Below, piece by piece: positions 17,332 through 25,596 of a stretch of 64,000 nt of DNA. A program made the translations under genes and the position numbers. Numbering within the stretch: position 1 is the stretch's first letter; the number at the start of each line of letters is the position of its first letter. This DNA comes from Lederbergia graminis (GTDB lineage Bacteria > Bacillota > Bacilli > Bacillales > Bacillaceae_C). The DNA is taken from the NCBI RefSeq assembly GCF_042655485.1, contig NZ_JBHSMC010000003.1, positions 124,001 to 188,000 of the forward strand. Direction: 5' to 3'. The notes under the pieces are model-generated. The model saw only the letters and a list, made by a program, of their open reading frames with translations, made no database searches and was not told the origin of the DNA.

Positions 17332-18165
17332 GTGGGATTAGTATCTAACCATAAAGAAAGAGATTTACAGATTCCGAAACATAGGCAAAGAATAAAAGCT
17401 GCAATTGAACAAGATTTGATTCATGATCCTAACGTATTAGCTATTTATTATGGAGGTTCAATAGGAAATCAAAACACGGATTTGTTTTCAGACATTGATT
17501 TACGAATTGTTGTGAAGGATGAATGCTTCGAAGACTATCGTTTGCATAAAAAACAACGAGCTCGTAATTGGGGAAACGTACTATATTTCGAGGATTTCCC
17601 ATGGACTTCATACAGTATTGCTCACTATGACTCATTTATTAAAGTAGATAGCTTTTATTATAAAATAACAGATATTCAACCTTCCATCTGGCTACAAAAT
17701 ATCAATATTGTTCACGATAGTACTGGATTAGTGAACGATGCGTTAGAGAAATCAATGAAGTTGATGTATAAGCCAACAATGGAAGAAGTGGAGATTTGGA
17801 GAACAAAATTCTTTGCTTATGCGCATGAAGTTTATCGGAGAGTGATGAGAAATGAATTATATTATGCTCTCCACTGTCTAGATAATATGCGGTTATCGAT
17901 GGTGACTGCTTGGTATATGGATGCAGGTATTCAACCAAACACATTTGGTGATTGGGCAAAATTAGAGGGGAATAGAAGTAAACTATCAGACTCGCAATTG
18001 TTGCTTTTAGAAAAATGGGATAGCAGCCGCGATCCAACTCAAATTACACATGTGATGCAAAGTATGTTCCCGGAGTTTAAACGAGTTCATAAAAGTTTAT
18101 GTGAAAAACTAGGGATAGCGGAAAATCCAGAATGGGTAGATCGTATCTTACGTATGGTGATGTGA
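17332..18165 (+). CDS. Nucleotidyltransferase-domain protein (aminoglycoside type)
   Basis: A 277-residue protein of the AadK/ANT-like fold. The catalytic motif GGSIGNQNTDLFSDIDLRIV (about residues 43-62) has the GGS and the two Asp that bind metal and ATP; a helical C-terminal domain follows (about 150-270). It likely adenylylates a small molecule, but the substrate is not evident. The start is odd: AAAGGAG at 17311-17317 sits 10 nt before an ATG at 17328 that is out of frame and stops after six codons, while the in-frame GTG at 17332 is 14 nt away. A slipped start or small indel is possible. Confidence 0.75.
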   Translation: MGLVSNHKERDLQIPKHRQRIKAAIEQDLIHDPNVLAIYYGGSIGNQNTDLFSDIDLRIVVKDECFEDYRLHKKQRARNWGNVLYFEDFPWTSYSIAHYDSFIKVDSFYYKITDIQPSIWLQNINIVHDSTGLVNDALEKSMKLMYKPTMEEVEIWRTKFFAYAHEVYRRVMRNELYYALHCLDNMRLSMVTAWYMDAGIQPNTFGDWAKLEGNRSKLSDSQLLLLEKWDSSRDPTQITHVMQSMFPEFKRVHKSLCEKLGIAENPEWVDRILRMVM

Positions 18166-18190
18166 GATATAGAAGAATCAAAGGCGGTGT

Positions 18191-18310
18191 ATGATTCCCG
18201 AGAAGGAGAAATCTTTTCAGGAGGGAATCAAAACCGCAGTATGATTCCCAAGAAGTAGAAAAATCCCTTCAGAAGGGAATCAAAGCCGCTGAATGATTCC
18301 CAAAAAGAAG
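18191..18310 (+). repeat. Tandem palindromic intergenic repeat, about 50 bp unit
   Basis: Two full copies (18191-18240 and 18241-18292) and a partial third start with ATGATTCCC. Each full copy contains GATTCCC and, about 24 nt later, GGGAATC, so each can fold into a hairpin. The region lies between converging ends of the nucleotidyltransferase and the broken oxidoreductase. No T-run follows, so it is not a plain terminator. Confidence 0.75.
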
Positions 18311-18333
18311 ATTATATATTGGTAGGTACATAT

Positions 18334-19302
18334 TTATATCGTAATCACAACTTTCCCTTGAGCGTGCCCTTCTTCGAAATAATGGAAAGCTTGTTGTATA
18401 TTCGATAATTCATAGGTCTTATCTATAACAGATTTTACTTTACCAGATTCTAATAATTCTTTTACATAAACAAGATCTTTCTGGCTTGGTCAATGGAGGA
18501 AGTTATTCAGTTTCTTCCCGCTCATTGAAATAAAGGGACCTAGAAACATAGTTTGAAATAATTGTGCTGTAGAACCACCGCCAACAAGGACAAAGTTACC
18601 ATTCTTTTTTAGTAGTTTTTTATATGCCGAAAGCGGGATGGATCCATTGACAGCGAGAATTACATCATATCGTTGAGAGGTTTGTGTGAAGTCGTCTTTT
18701 TTATAATCAATTACGTGGTCAACTCCAAGAGATTTCAGAATCTCTACATTTTTGGTACTACATACACCTGTAACTTCTCCTCCTAGGGATTTAGCTATTT
18801 GCACAGCGTAGGTACCAACTCCTCCAGATGCTCCGTAAATTAAAACCTTTTGTCCGGATGTAAGTTTCCCCTTATCACGTAAGGCTTGTAAGGCGGTGAC
18901 ACTCGCCATGGGTGCAGCTGCAGCTTCCTCATAGGAGATATTGCGTGGCATAAGAGCTAATGCTTTTTCTGAAACAGAAACATATTCTGCGAAACCTCCC
19001 CAACCACAACCAGAGAGATCGCCAAACACCTTATCGCCTATTTGAAATTGGGTAACATTATTGCCAATTTCCTCCACAACGCCAGCAATGTCACTTCCTG
19101 GAATGGAGTATTTTGGTTTCCTTAATCCAAAAGCGAAGCGAGCTAAAAATGGCTCCCCTCTTAATAAAACAACGTTACTAAAATTTAAGGAGGCGGCATG
19201 AACTTTTACCAAGACTTGCCCATCTAAAACGCTTGGTCTTTCTACTTCTGTTGTTTCAAGAACTTCAGGTGAACCATACTTTTTACTAACTACTGCTTTC
19301 AT
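18334..19302 (-). pseudogene. MDR oxidoreductase interrupted by one stop codon
   Basis: A zinc-free medium-chain dehydrogenase/quinone oxidoreductase. The first 270 codons encode the GroES-like domain (GSDIAGVVEEIG) and Rossmann fold (LIYGASGGVGTYAVQIAKSLG), ending in KKLNNFLH before TGA at 18490-18492. The same frame continues after that stop for 51 codons (PSQKDLVYVKELLESGKV, then VIDKTYELSNIQQAFHYF, then HAQGKVVITI) to TAA at 18334, which is exactly the missing C-terminal part of the family. The full frame would be 322 residues. The lesion is a single nonsense codon; readthrough or a sequence error are alternatives. Ribosome binding site is AGGAGG. Confidence 0.88.
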
Positions 19303-19550
19303 CGGATTTCCTCCTAATTAACATAAGTACAGTGGCTATTCACTATCTTACGAATGATAAATTAAATAGATTCATAAATTGATTGAATTTACAAAATATA
19401 AATAAAAGTTGATCATGATGCTGAGTATCTGTATATAACAATGATGACAGTTCTATTTCATTGAGTCCTATCACGTGTTACAATAAGAAGCTAAAGAAAA
19501 TACTAAGTGAAAAAAGCTTGTACTTTTAAAGCATATGGAGTGGTATAAGA

Positions 19551-19760
19551 ATGAATAAAAGATGGACAATCGAGAAAATAAAAGAATTTGTGGAGAAAAA
19601 TTCGGATAGTACGTTACTAACGACAGAGTACCATGGTTTTTCTCAGAAGTTATTATTTAAATGTGCGTGTGGTACTAATTTTGAGAAGACATTTAAAAAA
19701 TTTAAAGAAAATAACCAACGGAAATGTGACGTGTGCCAGCCACCGAAAGCATCCCGTTAA
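19551..19760 (+). CDS. Small zinc-ribbon protein
   Basis: A 69-residue protein with a four-Cys zinc knuckle: KCACG (about residues 38-42) and KCDVCQ (about 59-64). The pattern of GFSQKLLFKCACG..F..TFKKFKEN resembles small treble-clef domains found singly or repeated in homing-endonuclease-like and phage proteins. Nucleic acid binding is inferred. It has its own terminator and no clear ribosome binding site beyond GGAGTGG. Confidence 0.6.
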   Translation: MNKRWTIEKIKEFVEKNSDSTLLTTEYHGFSQKLLFKCACGTNFEKTFKKFKENNQRKCDVCQPPKASR

Positions 19761-19763
19761 ATA

Positions 19764-19803
19764 CAAAAATCCTGATTTTATCTTTTTGAATTCAGGATTT
19801 TTG
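19764..19803 (+). terminator. Terminator
   Basis: CAAAAATCCTGA pairs with TCAGGATTTTTG; the stem contains its own T tract and can serve both strands. Confidence 0.8.
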
Positions 19804-19893
19804 TGTTTAATTGCTTAATGCGTGAGATATGCTTATAAAGTAAATTAAAATAGACCAAGGTAGAGCAGTTTTAAAAGGTGAAAGGAGAACAAA

Positions 19894-20355
19894 ATGCTTA
19901 CACTTAATAAAAAGCCAGTTGTAAAAGCAGAGATGCTTATACGGAGACCTGTTGAGGAAGTATTTGAAGCATTCATTAATCCGGAAATTTCGACGAATTT
20001 TTGGTTCACAAAGAGTAGTGGAAGATTAGAAGAAGGAAAGCAGATTAAGTGGGAATGGGAAATGTATGGTGTTTCGGATGATCTTCTAGTAGAAAAAGTC
20101 GAGCAAAACAAATTGATTAGGATTCAATCATCTGATAATACGAAAACAGAATGGATATTTACGCCTAGAGGTGAAGAGGAAACTTTTGTTTCGATTACCA
20201 ATTTTGATTTTCCAGGAAACGGAGATGAGATCGTCAGCTATGCAATTGATTCAATGGGAGGATACACGATGGTACTGTGCGCTCTAAAGGCACTACTCGA
20301 ACATAATGTTATATTGAATGTTGTAGCAGATAAATCTCCTGATGCTCATGTATAA
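19894..20355 (+). CDS. SRPBCC protein of the AHSA1 family
   Basis: A 153-residue START/Bet v1-like protein. The N-terminal strand-helix KAEMLIRRPVEEVFEAFINP and the WEWEMYGV, TEWIFTPRGEEETFVSITNF strands are typical of the AHSA1 group; the long C-terminal helix contains GGYTMVLCALKALLEHN. These proteins bind hydrophobic ligands or act as cochaperone-like proteins; no ligand can be named. Ribosome binding site AAAGGAG. Confidence 0.82.
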   Translation: MLTLNKKPVVKAEMLIRRPVEEVFEAFINPEISTNFWFTKSSGRLEEGKQIKWEWEMYGVSDDLLVEKVEQNKLIRIQSSDNTKTEWIFTPRGEEETFVSITNFDFPGNGDEIVSYAIDSMGGYTMVLCALKALLEHNVILNVVADKSPDAHV

Positions 20356-20388
20356 ACTAGTATGATAACTGCCAATATTTTTTTGCCT

Positions 20389-20416
20389 AAGCGATAATCT
20401 ATTAAAGATTGTCGCT
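20389..20416 (+). terminator. Probable terminator between AHSA1 and Nudix genes
   Basis: AAGCGATAATCT pairs with AGATTGTCGCTT with one wobble. The downstream T tract is weak (ATTTGCG). Confidence 0.6.
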
Positions 20417-20509
20417 TATTTGCGTTGGAGTGAATTTATTAATTATGCAGGGGAAAAGGTACTTCTGCCGAATTGTAGATATATATGAACTATATTTGGG
20501 GGAAAAGAT

Positions 20510-20917
20510 ATGAAAATACCTAAACATATTGTTTCAGCGGCAACAATTGTTGTGAATGATAAGGACGAATTATTATTGATCAAAGGACCTAGAAGAGGTT
20601 GGGAAATGCCAGGTGGACAAGTAGAAGAAGGAGAATCGTTGAAAGAAGCCGCAATTAGAGAAACAAAGGAAGAATCAGGGATTGATGTAGAAATTACAAA
20701 ATTTTGTGGAATCTATCAAAATGTAGACAGAAGTATATGTAATACATTATTCCTGGCGAAACCAATTGGAGGAGTACCAACGACAAGTTCGGAAAGTTTG
20801 GAAGTAGGATTTTTTCCAATAGAGCAAGCATTGGAAATGGTTACTTGGAAAAACTTCAGGCAGAGAATTGAGCATTGTTTAGATGAGAGTACACATCCTT
20901 TCTATGTAGAATTCTAG
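20510..20917 (+). CDS. Nudix hydrolase
   Basis: A 135-residue Nudix pyrophosphohydrolase. The Nudix box is GGQVEEGESLKEAAIRETKE followed by ESG (about residues 36-58), with the metal-binding REXXEE acidic cluster complete. Single-domain length is normal for MutT-like enzymes acting on nucleoside diphosphate derivatives. Substrate cannot be assigned. Ribosome binding site GGGGGAAAAG. Confidence 0.88.
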   Translation: MKIPKHIVSAATIVVNDKDELLLIKGPRRGWEMPGGQVEEGESLKEAAIRETKEESGIDVEITKFCGIYQNVDRSICNTLFLAKPIGGVPTTSSESLEVGFFPIEQALEMVTWKNFRQRIEHCLDESTHPFYVEF

Positions 20918-20963
20918 CCGAAATCCTAACTACAAGTGAAAGCTAAAAATAGGTGGCGATATA

Positions 20964-22010
20964 ATGTATGAGCAATCGAGATTAAATGATAATGCTGGTA
21001 ATGGAGCACGTGGTTTACGCGCAATTCCATCCGAAGAACTACTTCATATTGTCCGAAACTCATATGGGTTCCCACATTTGAAAATAATCAAAGATCTTGG
21101 TGGGTCTTCCTGTTTAAATCTCCTCGCTATACATAACAGTGACCGCTTTGTCATCCGAGTGTACCGACCATATGTAAATGCTGCAAGATTAGCTGATATT
21201 AATCTTGTTCGTCATACACTTCATATGCAGGGAATACCCGTTTCAGAAGTCGAGCTTACTCAATCAGGACATTCATGGGTAGTTTTTGAACATCGGCTCG
21301 TGGAGGTAGAGAGATATGTAGAAAGTGATGAACACATGAATTCATGGAAGTATCTTATGAAGGGTCTTCCTCTGTTAGGACGAATCCATAGCATTCTTCA
21401 AAATATCGAGTGTAGTCCAGATGGAAAAACTCCCCGTTTTGCTAATTATATTGACCCAGAAAATGTAATGAATATGACATGGAAAGGGATAAATAGGATA
21501 CGGAGATGGAATCAATCATCTGAAAATACAAAACTAGCAGATGCAGCAGAGCTGTTGGCGCAAAGTGTAATTACAACGGACATTCCTTTATTGCCTAAGC
21601 AAATTGTCCATGGGGATTACTGGGATAATAATGTGTTTTTTAAAGATGGACGAATTGTCCTAGTAAATGATTTTGATTATATGGGAGAACGTGCTCGGAT
21701 TGATGATCTTGCTCTTATTTTGTACTTCTATGATTGTTCCGCAGAACCAATCACAGATAAGCGTTTAGATAAATTACGTCGACTCGTGGATGCTTACGAT
21801 GAAGGGTTGAACAACCATTTATCAAAAACTGAAAGAGCTGCACTTCCAATCGCAATGGCGCGACAACCACTATGGTCAATCGGAGGCTGGATTGCCTTAT
21901 TGGATGATGAAGAAGCTGCACAACGCCATGCAGCGAATATGCTCGATGAAGTACAGTGGGCTTTAAATATTATAAAGGATCTAAATCGCTGGGTGAATGC
22001 ATTCAAATAA
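20964..22010 (+). CDS. APH-fold phosphotransferase
   Basis: A 348-residue protein kinase-like small-molecule kinase. The N lobe has DRFVIRVYRPY, the catalytic loop is VHGDYWDNNVFF (about residues 214-225) and the metal site is VLVNDFDYMGERARIDDLAL. It is longer than classical aminoglycoside kinases and closer to the homoserine kinase/choline kinase-like APH group. Substrate unknown. Not obviously linked to the neighbouring genes. Confidence 0.82.
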   Translation: MYEQSRLNDNAGNGARGLRAIPSEELLHIVRNSYGFPHLKIIKDLGGSSCLNLLAIHNSDRFVIRVYRPYVNAARLADINLVRHTLHMQGIPVSEVELTQSGHSWVVFEHRLVEVERYVESDEHMNSWKYLMKGLPLLGRIHSILQNIECSPDGKTPRFANYIDPENVMNMTWKGINRIRRWNQSSENTKLADAAELLAQSVITTDIPLLPKQIVHGDYWDNNVFFKDGRIVLVNDFDYMGERARIDDLALILYFYDCSAEPITDKRLDKLRRLVDAYDEGLNNHLSKTERAALPIAMARQPLWSIGGWIALLDDEEAAQRHAANMLDEVQWALNIIKDLNRWVNAFK

Positions 22011-22045
22011 ATACTCAGGATTTGTTTGGAGATTCAGGATACAAA

Positions 22046-22079
22046 GGATTCCTGTCATATGGGAAATTGTCAGGAATCC
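22046..22079. repeat. Perfect 9-bp inverted repeat between convergent genes
   Basis: GGATTCCTG and CAGGAATCC flank a 16-nt loop. Lacks a T-run, so it is a weak or bidirectional transcription end at best. Confidence 0.5.
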
Positions 22080-22128
22080 AATCAGCGTAGATTAGTAGAA
22101 ACCTTGGAATATTTCAACATCACAAAAA

Positions 22129-22854
22129 CTATATCGACTTTAATGTAACCTTACTAAGGTTTACGTTTGCATCACTTAGAAAGTCGTATGTTATCTTATC
22201 TACACTTACGCCTTCCAATTCAATGTCATTTACATCTGAATCATTAAATTGAACGTTATTAAGTATTACATGATGAAACTTTGTATTATCAAAACAACAA
22301 GAGTTAAATGTAACCTGATTAAATGTTCCTCCATCAATGATAACGCTATCCAAATCACAACTAGTAAAATTCACGCTATTAAATATACAATCTTTAAATA
22401 CTACGTTTTGTAGATCAGAGCTTACAAAAGATGAGCTGGTAAAATTAACATTTTCAAATGTACAGTTTTCTAAATCACTGGAAGTGAATGTACTATCAGT
22501 TAAATCAGAATGTGAAAATGTGGTACCCTCTAAATCCATCGAAGTAAAATTTTCGTTACGTAGTGTAGTGGAATGGAATCTAGAATTGGGGGCAATTTCA
22601 TCAGGAATATTCACACTTCCATTCTGCTTCGCCTCGTTAATGTGGTCATGAATAGATTCTACGAGCTCGGAAACTTCACCAATAGAATTAATTGTAAAAT
22701 CATAGGCTTCTTTATCGTTTAAACCTTGTTGCTTATAATCATTGTATTTTTCTTTTAGGTTTTGTAAAAGTTCTTCTTGAAGTTCTTGAGCTGCAGTCAC
22801 ATGTAAATAAGGTGTGAAAATAGTATGCACATGCTCCTCTAATTGTTGGATCAT
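22129..22854 (-). CDS. Pentapeptide-repeat-like protein with HAAS-type N-terminus
   Basis: A 241-residue protein. Residues 1-70 are helical (EELLQNLKEKYNDYKQQGLN, then KEAYDFTINSIGEVSELV) and match the HAAS/DUF1700-type signalling domain that usually accompanies PadR regulators. Residues 101-220 are about 24 five-residue repeats with F or L in the centre (DLEGT TFSHS DLTDS), predicted to form a right-handed quadrilateral beta-helix. No membrane segment is seen. It lies 16 nt after the padR gene and is probably co-transcribed with it. The fusion of HAAS with pentapeptide repeats is unusual; its target is unknown. Confidence 0.75.
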   Translation of the reverse strand: MIQQLEEHVHTIFTPYLHVTAAQELQEELLQNLKEKYNDYKQQGLNDKEAYDFTINSIGEVSELVESIHDHINEAKQNGSVNIPDEIAPNSRFHSTTLRNENFTSMDLEGTTFSHSDLTDSTFTSSDLENCTFENVNFTSSSFVSSDLQNVVFKDCIFNSVNFTSCDLDSVIIDGGTFNQVTFNSCCFDNTKFHHVILNNVQFNDSDVNDIELEGVSVDKITYDFLSDANVNLSKVTLKSI

Positions 22855-22870
22855 CCTTTATTATCCTCCC

Positions 22871-23200
22871 TTATAGCAATCGATCTAATATAATTTTTGC
22901 TTGCTCCCAATTTTCTTTATTTTGTTTATATGTCTGTACTCCAGATGGTGAAATCTTATAATATTTGCGCCTTCCGCCTTGAGTCGCATCCCCCCAATAA
23001 GATTCAATATCCCCTTCTTTTTCAAGTCGCTTAAGACTGGAATACATGGTTGCTTCCTTTAACTCAAATTGCTCATCAGAATTTACTCGTATAAGCTTAC
23101 TAATTTCATAACCGTATTTATCTCCGTCTAGTAGGAGCTTTAATATCATGGTGTCTGCATGCCCCCGGAGTAAGTCGGAGTTCAATTTTTGTTCGCCCAC
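22871..23200 (-). CDS. PadR-family transcriptional regulator
   Basis: A 109-residue winged-helix regulator. Residues 10-85 carry the PadR core: RGHADTMILKLLLDGDKYGY, the recognition helix ATMYSSLKRLEKEGDIESYW and the wing GGRRKYYKISPSG. A C-terminal helix gives dimerisation. GTG start after GGAGGTGAG. A perfect palindrome at 23224-23237 in its promoter is a likely autoregulatory operator. It heads an operon with the HAAS/pentapeptide-repeat protein. Confidence 0.9.
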   Translation of the reverse strand: MGEQKLNSDLLRGHADTMILKLLLDGDKYGYEISKLIRVNSDEQFELKEATMYSSLKRLEKEGDIESYWGDATQGGRRKYYKISPSGVQTYKQNKENWEQAKIILDRLL

Positions 23201-23223
23201 AAACTCACCTCCTTTAGTATAAC

Positions 23224-23237
23224 GTAATACATATTAC
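23224..23237. promoter_or_regulatory. Putative PadR operator
   Basis: The perfect 14-bp palindrome GTAATACATATTAC lies 24 bp upstream of the padR start, in the promoter region. Position and symmetry fit autorepression; binding is inferred. Confidence 0.55.
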
Positions 23238-23315
23238 TATGTCTGTCAAGGTATATTGTCAGGTATAATTTTGCTGAGATCTGTTTATGTATAAATGAAC
23301 GATAAAGAGGTCTAG

Positions 23316-23435
23316 ATGGTGAAAAAGTTAGAACGCATAAACTCTTTTTATAGAGCGGGATTAAGCGAAATAAGTTTTTTGTTAGCTAAATATCTGCCCA
23401 AAAATGCAGGTTTATCTTTGAAAATAGCGAATTAA
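23316..23435 (+). CDS. Possible 39-residue small protein
   Basis: A short frame from ATG 23316 with AAGAGG 5 nt upstream, reading MVKKLERINSFYRAGLSEIS, then FLLAKYLPKNAG. It is basic and could form one amphipathic helix. It ends 20 nt before the Nudix gene, so it could be a leader peptide or a small protein. No family recognised and it may be chance. Confidence 0.4.
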   Translation: MVKKLERINSFYRAGLSEISFLLAKYLPKNAGLSLKIAN

Positions 23436-23455
23436 AGTAAGAAAAGGAGAATGAT

Positions 23456-23947
23456 ATGACTAAAAAATTTCATAGAGCATTTGGGGTTTATGGTGTTTGC
23501 ATACAAGATGATAAACTGTTAGTAATTCATAAAAACGGTGGCCCTTATATAAATAGATATGACCTTCCTGGAGGTAGCTTAGAAGAAGGGGAGTCATTAG
23601 CGAATGCAATGAAACGTGAATTTCTAGAAGAAACTGGGCTTGCTATTAAAATTGAAGATAATATTGGAGTGATCGACTTTACACTCCCTTGGTTATGGAA
23701 GGAATTTACACATGTCCATCATATAGCAGTTTATTACATGGTGAAAATAGTAGGTGGAGAAATCATCGTGCCGGAACAATTTGAGGGGCAAGATTCGCTT
23801 GGAGCTGTATGGGTTTCGGAGTCTGATGTTCATATTAATAATGCTTCACCATTGGTGCTGAAGGCATTTGAATGGATAAGAACAAAGAATTTAGATATAG
23901 ATGCAGTTAGCTATGATGAATGGGAAGTACTACAATATTGTATTTGA
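23456..23947 (+). CDS. Nudix hydrolase
   Basis: A 163-residue Nudix protein. The box GGSLEEGESLANAMKREFLE followed by ETG (about residues 38-60) is canonical. The N-terminus FHRAFGVYGVCIQDDKLLVI is typical of the ADP-ribose pyrophosphatase-like group, and the C-terminal extension YDEWEVLQY is shared by several Bacillus Nudix paralogues. Strong AAAAGGAG site. Substrate unknown. Confidence 0.87.
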   Translation: MTKKFHRAFGVYGVCIQDDKLLVIHKNGGPYINRYDLPGGSLEEGESLANAMKREFLEETGLAIKIEDNIGVIDFTLPWLWKEFTHVHHIAVYYMVKIVGGEIIVPEQFEGQDSLGAVWVSESDVHINNASPLVLKAFEWIRTKNLDIDAVSYDEWEVLQYCI

Positions 23948-23977
23948 AAAAAATAAAAGAAAGTGAAGATATGCATC

Positions 23978-24565
23978 ATGACAAAAAACAAAATGAATCC
24001 TAAAATTGATGAATTTTTAAATAAGACGACTAAGTGGCAGGAAGAAATGACGCAGCTACGAGAAATCATTTTAGAATGCGGACTTACGGAAGAATTGAAA
24101 TGGAATAAACCATGTTATACGTTTCAAAACAATAATATCGCCATCATGCAACCATTTAAGGAATACTTTGCGCTGATGTTTTTTAAGGGAATCTTGATAA
24201 CTGATGTGAACAATATTCTAGTCAAACCTGGAGAAAATTCACAAACTCAACGTCAGATTCGTTTTACGAATACAGAAGAGGTAGTTCAGCTAGAGTCTAT
24301 AATAAAAGATTACATTAATGAAGCAGTAGAAAAAGCGAATGTGGAAGTGAATGTTGATAAGAAAGAGGAATTAGAGATTCCAGTGGAATTGCTTCAGAAA
24401 TTCGACGAATATCCAGATTTGAAAACTGCTTTTGAAGCTTTAACACTAGGTCGGCAAAGAGCATATGTAATCTATTTTTCCAAAGCGAAGCAATCCAAGA
24501 CGCGAGAGTCGAGAATTGAAAAATATATGGAGCAAATTCTCGCCGGAAAAGGATTGCATGATTAG
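23978..24565 (+). CDS. YdeI/DUF1801-type protein
   Basis: A protein of about 195 residues. The N-terminal part (ELKWNKPCYTFQNNNIAIMQ, then FALMFFKGILI) is the DUF1801/YdhG-like fold; the C-terminal part (GRQRAYVIYFSKAKQSKTRE, then SRIEKYMEQI) is the OmdA/YdeI segment. I prefer the ATG at 23978 over a GTG five codons earlier, but the ribosome binding site is weak for both. Often found near iron or detoxification genes; molecular role not established. Confidence 0.8.
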   Translation: MTKNKMNPKIDEFLNKTTKWQEEMTQLREIILECGLTEELKWNKPCYTFQNNNIAIMQPFKEYFALMFFKGILITDVNNILVKPGENSQTQRQIRFTNTEEVVQLESIIKDYINEAVEKANVEVNVDKKEELEIPVELLQKFDEYPDLKTAFEALTLGRQRAYVIYFSKAKQSKTRESRIEKYMEQILAGKGLHD

Positions 24566-24578
24566 TTCTAGGGGGTGA

Positions 24579-25118
24579 ATGGTTATTATTAATCGTGCTA
24601 TGAATATTGTTGTGATAGATTACGATCAAAATTGGAAACAATTATTTGAAACAGAAGCTGCCTTAGTAAAGGGGATTTTTAAGGAGGAACTTGTTGGAAT
24701 TCATCATATCGGCAGTACAGCAATCCCAAATTTAAAAGCGAAGCCGATCATCGATATGATGCCAATAGTAAAGGACATGGAGAAAGTTGATAATTTCAAT
24801 AAAAGCATGGTTGAAATTGGTTACGAACCACTCGGGGAGTTTGGCATGAAAGGAAGACGTTATTTCCGAAAAGGTGGAGAAAACCGCACACACCAAATCC
24901 ATGTTTTTCAGTATGACAATACAAACGAAATTGAACGCCATTTAGCAGTTCGTGATTATTTGAGAGCTCATGAAAATGAGAAGATAGCATATGGAAAGTT
25001 GAAGGAACACCTTGCGAAAGAGTTTCCAAAAGACATTGAAGCATACAGCAATGGTAAACATGAGTTCGTGAAAAATTTGGAGAAAAGAGCACTTGAGTGG
25101 AGTAGGAACAGAATATGA
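24579..25118 (+). CDS. GrpB-family protein (UPF0157)
   Basis: A 179-residue protein with the GrpB pattern: VVIDYDQNWKQLFETEAAL, HHIGSTAIPNLKAKPIIDM (about residues 41-59), and KGRRYFRKGGENRTHQIHVF. The GSTAIP..KPIID block resembles the nucleotidyltransferase fold. An ATG at 24600 is an alternative start because the GGGGG site lies very close to 24579. Biochemical function unknown. Confidence 0.88.
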   Translation: MVIINRAMNIVVIDYDQNWKQLFETEAALVKGIFKEELVGIHHIGSTAIPNLKAKPIIDMMPIVKDMEKVDNFNKSMVEIGYEPLGEFGMKGRRYFRKGGENRTHQIHVFQYDNTNEIERHLAVRDYLRAHENEKIAYGKLKEHLAKEFPKDIEAYSNGKHEFVKNLEKRALEWSRNRI

Positions 25119-25140
25119 AATGATTGGAGTGGTGATGTAA

Positions 25141-25596
25141 ATGCCCATTATTCGGCACGAAATTTTTATACAAGCTCCAATAGATATTTGCTTTGATCTA
25201 GCTAGAGATGTAGAAATACATACGAAGACCACAACAAGAACAAAGGAGAAAGCAGTTGGCGGTGTTACACAAGGGTTATTAGAAGAAGGCGATCATGTTA
25301 CGTGGGAAGCAACTCACTTCGGTATAAAACAAAAGTTAACAGCGAAAGTAACCTATTTGAAGAAACCAACGAAATTTGTGGATGTGATGGTGAAAGGTGC
25401 ATTCCATTCTTTTACTCATACCCATCAATTTATGGAGAAAGAAAAGGGAACTATCATGGTGGATATCTTTGAATATAAATCCCCATTAGGTCCCTTAGGT
25501 GTTATAGCAGATAAATTATTTTTAGAAAAATATATGACTGAATTTATAAGATCACGTGCAAAAGCGTTGAAAAAGATTGCTGAAAGCAGCCAATAG
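25141..25596 (+). CDS. SRPBCC (polyketide cyclase-like) protein
   Basis: A 151-residue Bet v1-fold protein, seen from IRHEIFIQAPIDICFDLARD at the N-terminus, the central strand VTWEATHFGIKQKLTAKVTY and the C-terminal helix TEFIRSRAKALKKIAES. Ligand unknown. Its stop abuts the stop of the convergent methyltransferase gene with no gap and no hairpin. Confidence 0.8.
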   Translation: MPIIRHEIFIQAPIDICFDLARDVEIHTKTTTRTKEKAVGGVTQGLLEEGDHVTWEATHFGIKQKLTAKVTYLKKPTKFVDVMVKGAFHSFTHTHQFMEKEKGTIMVDIFEYKSPLGPLGVIADKLFLEKYMTEFIRSRAKALKKIAESSQ

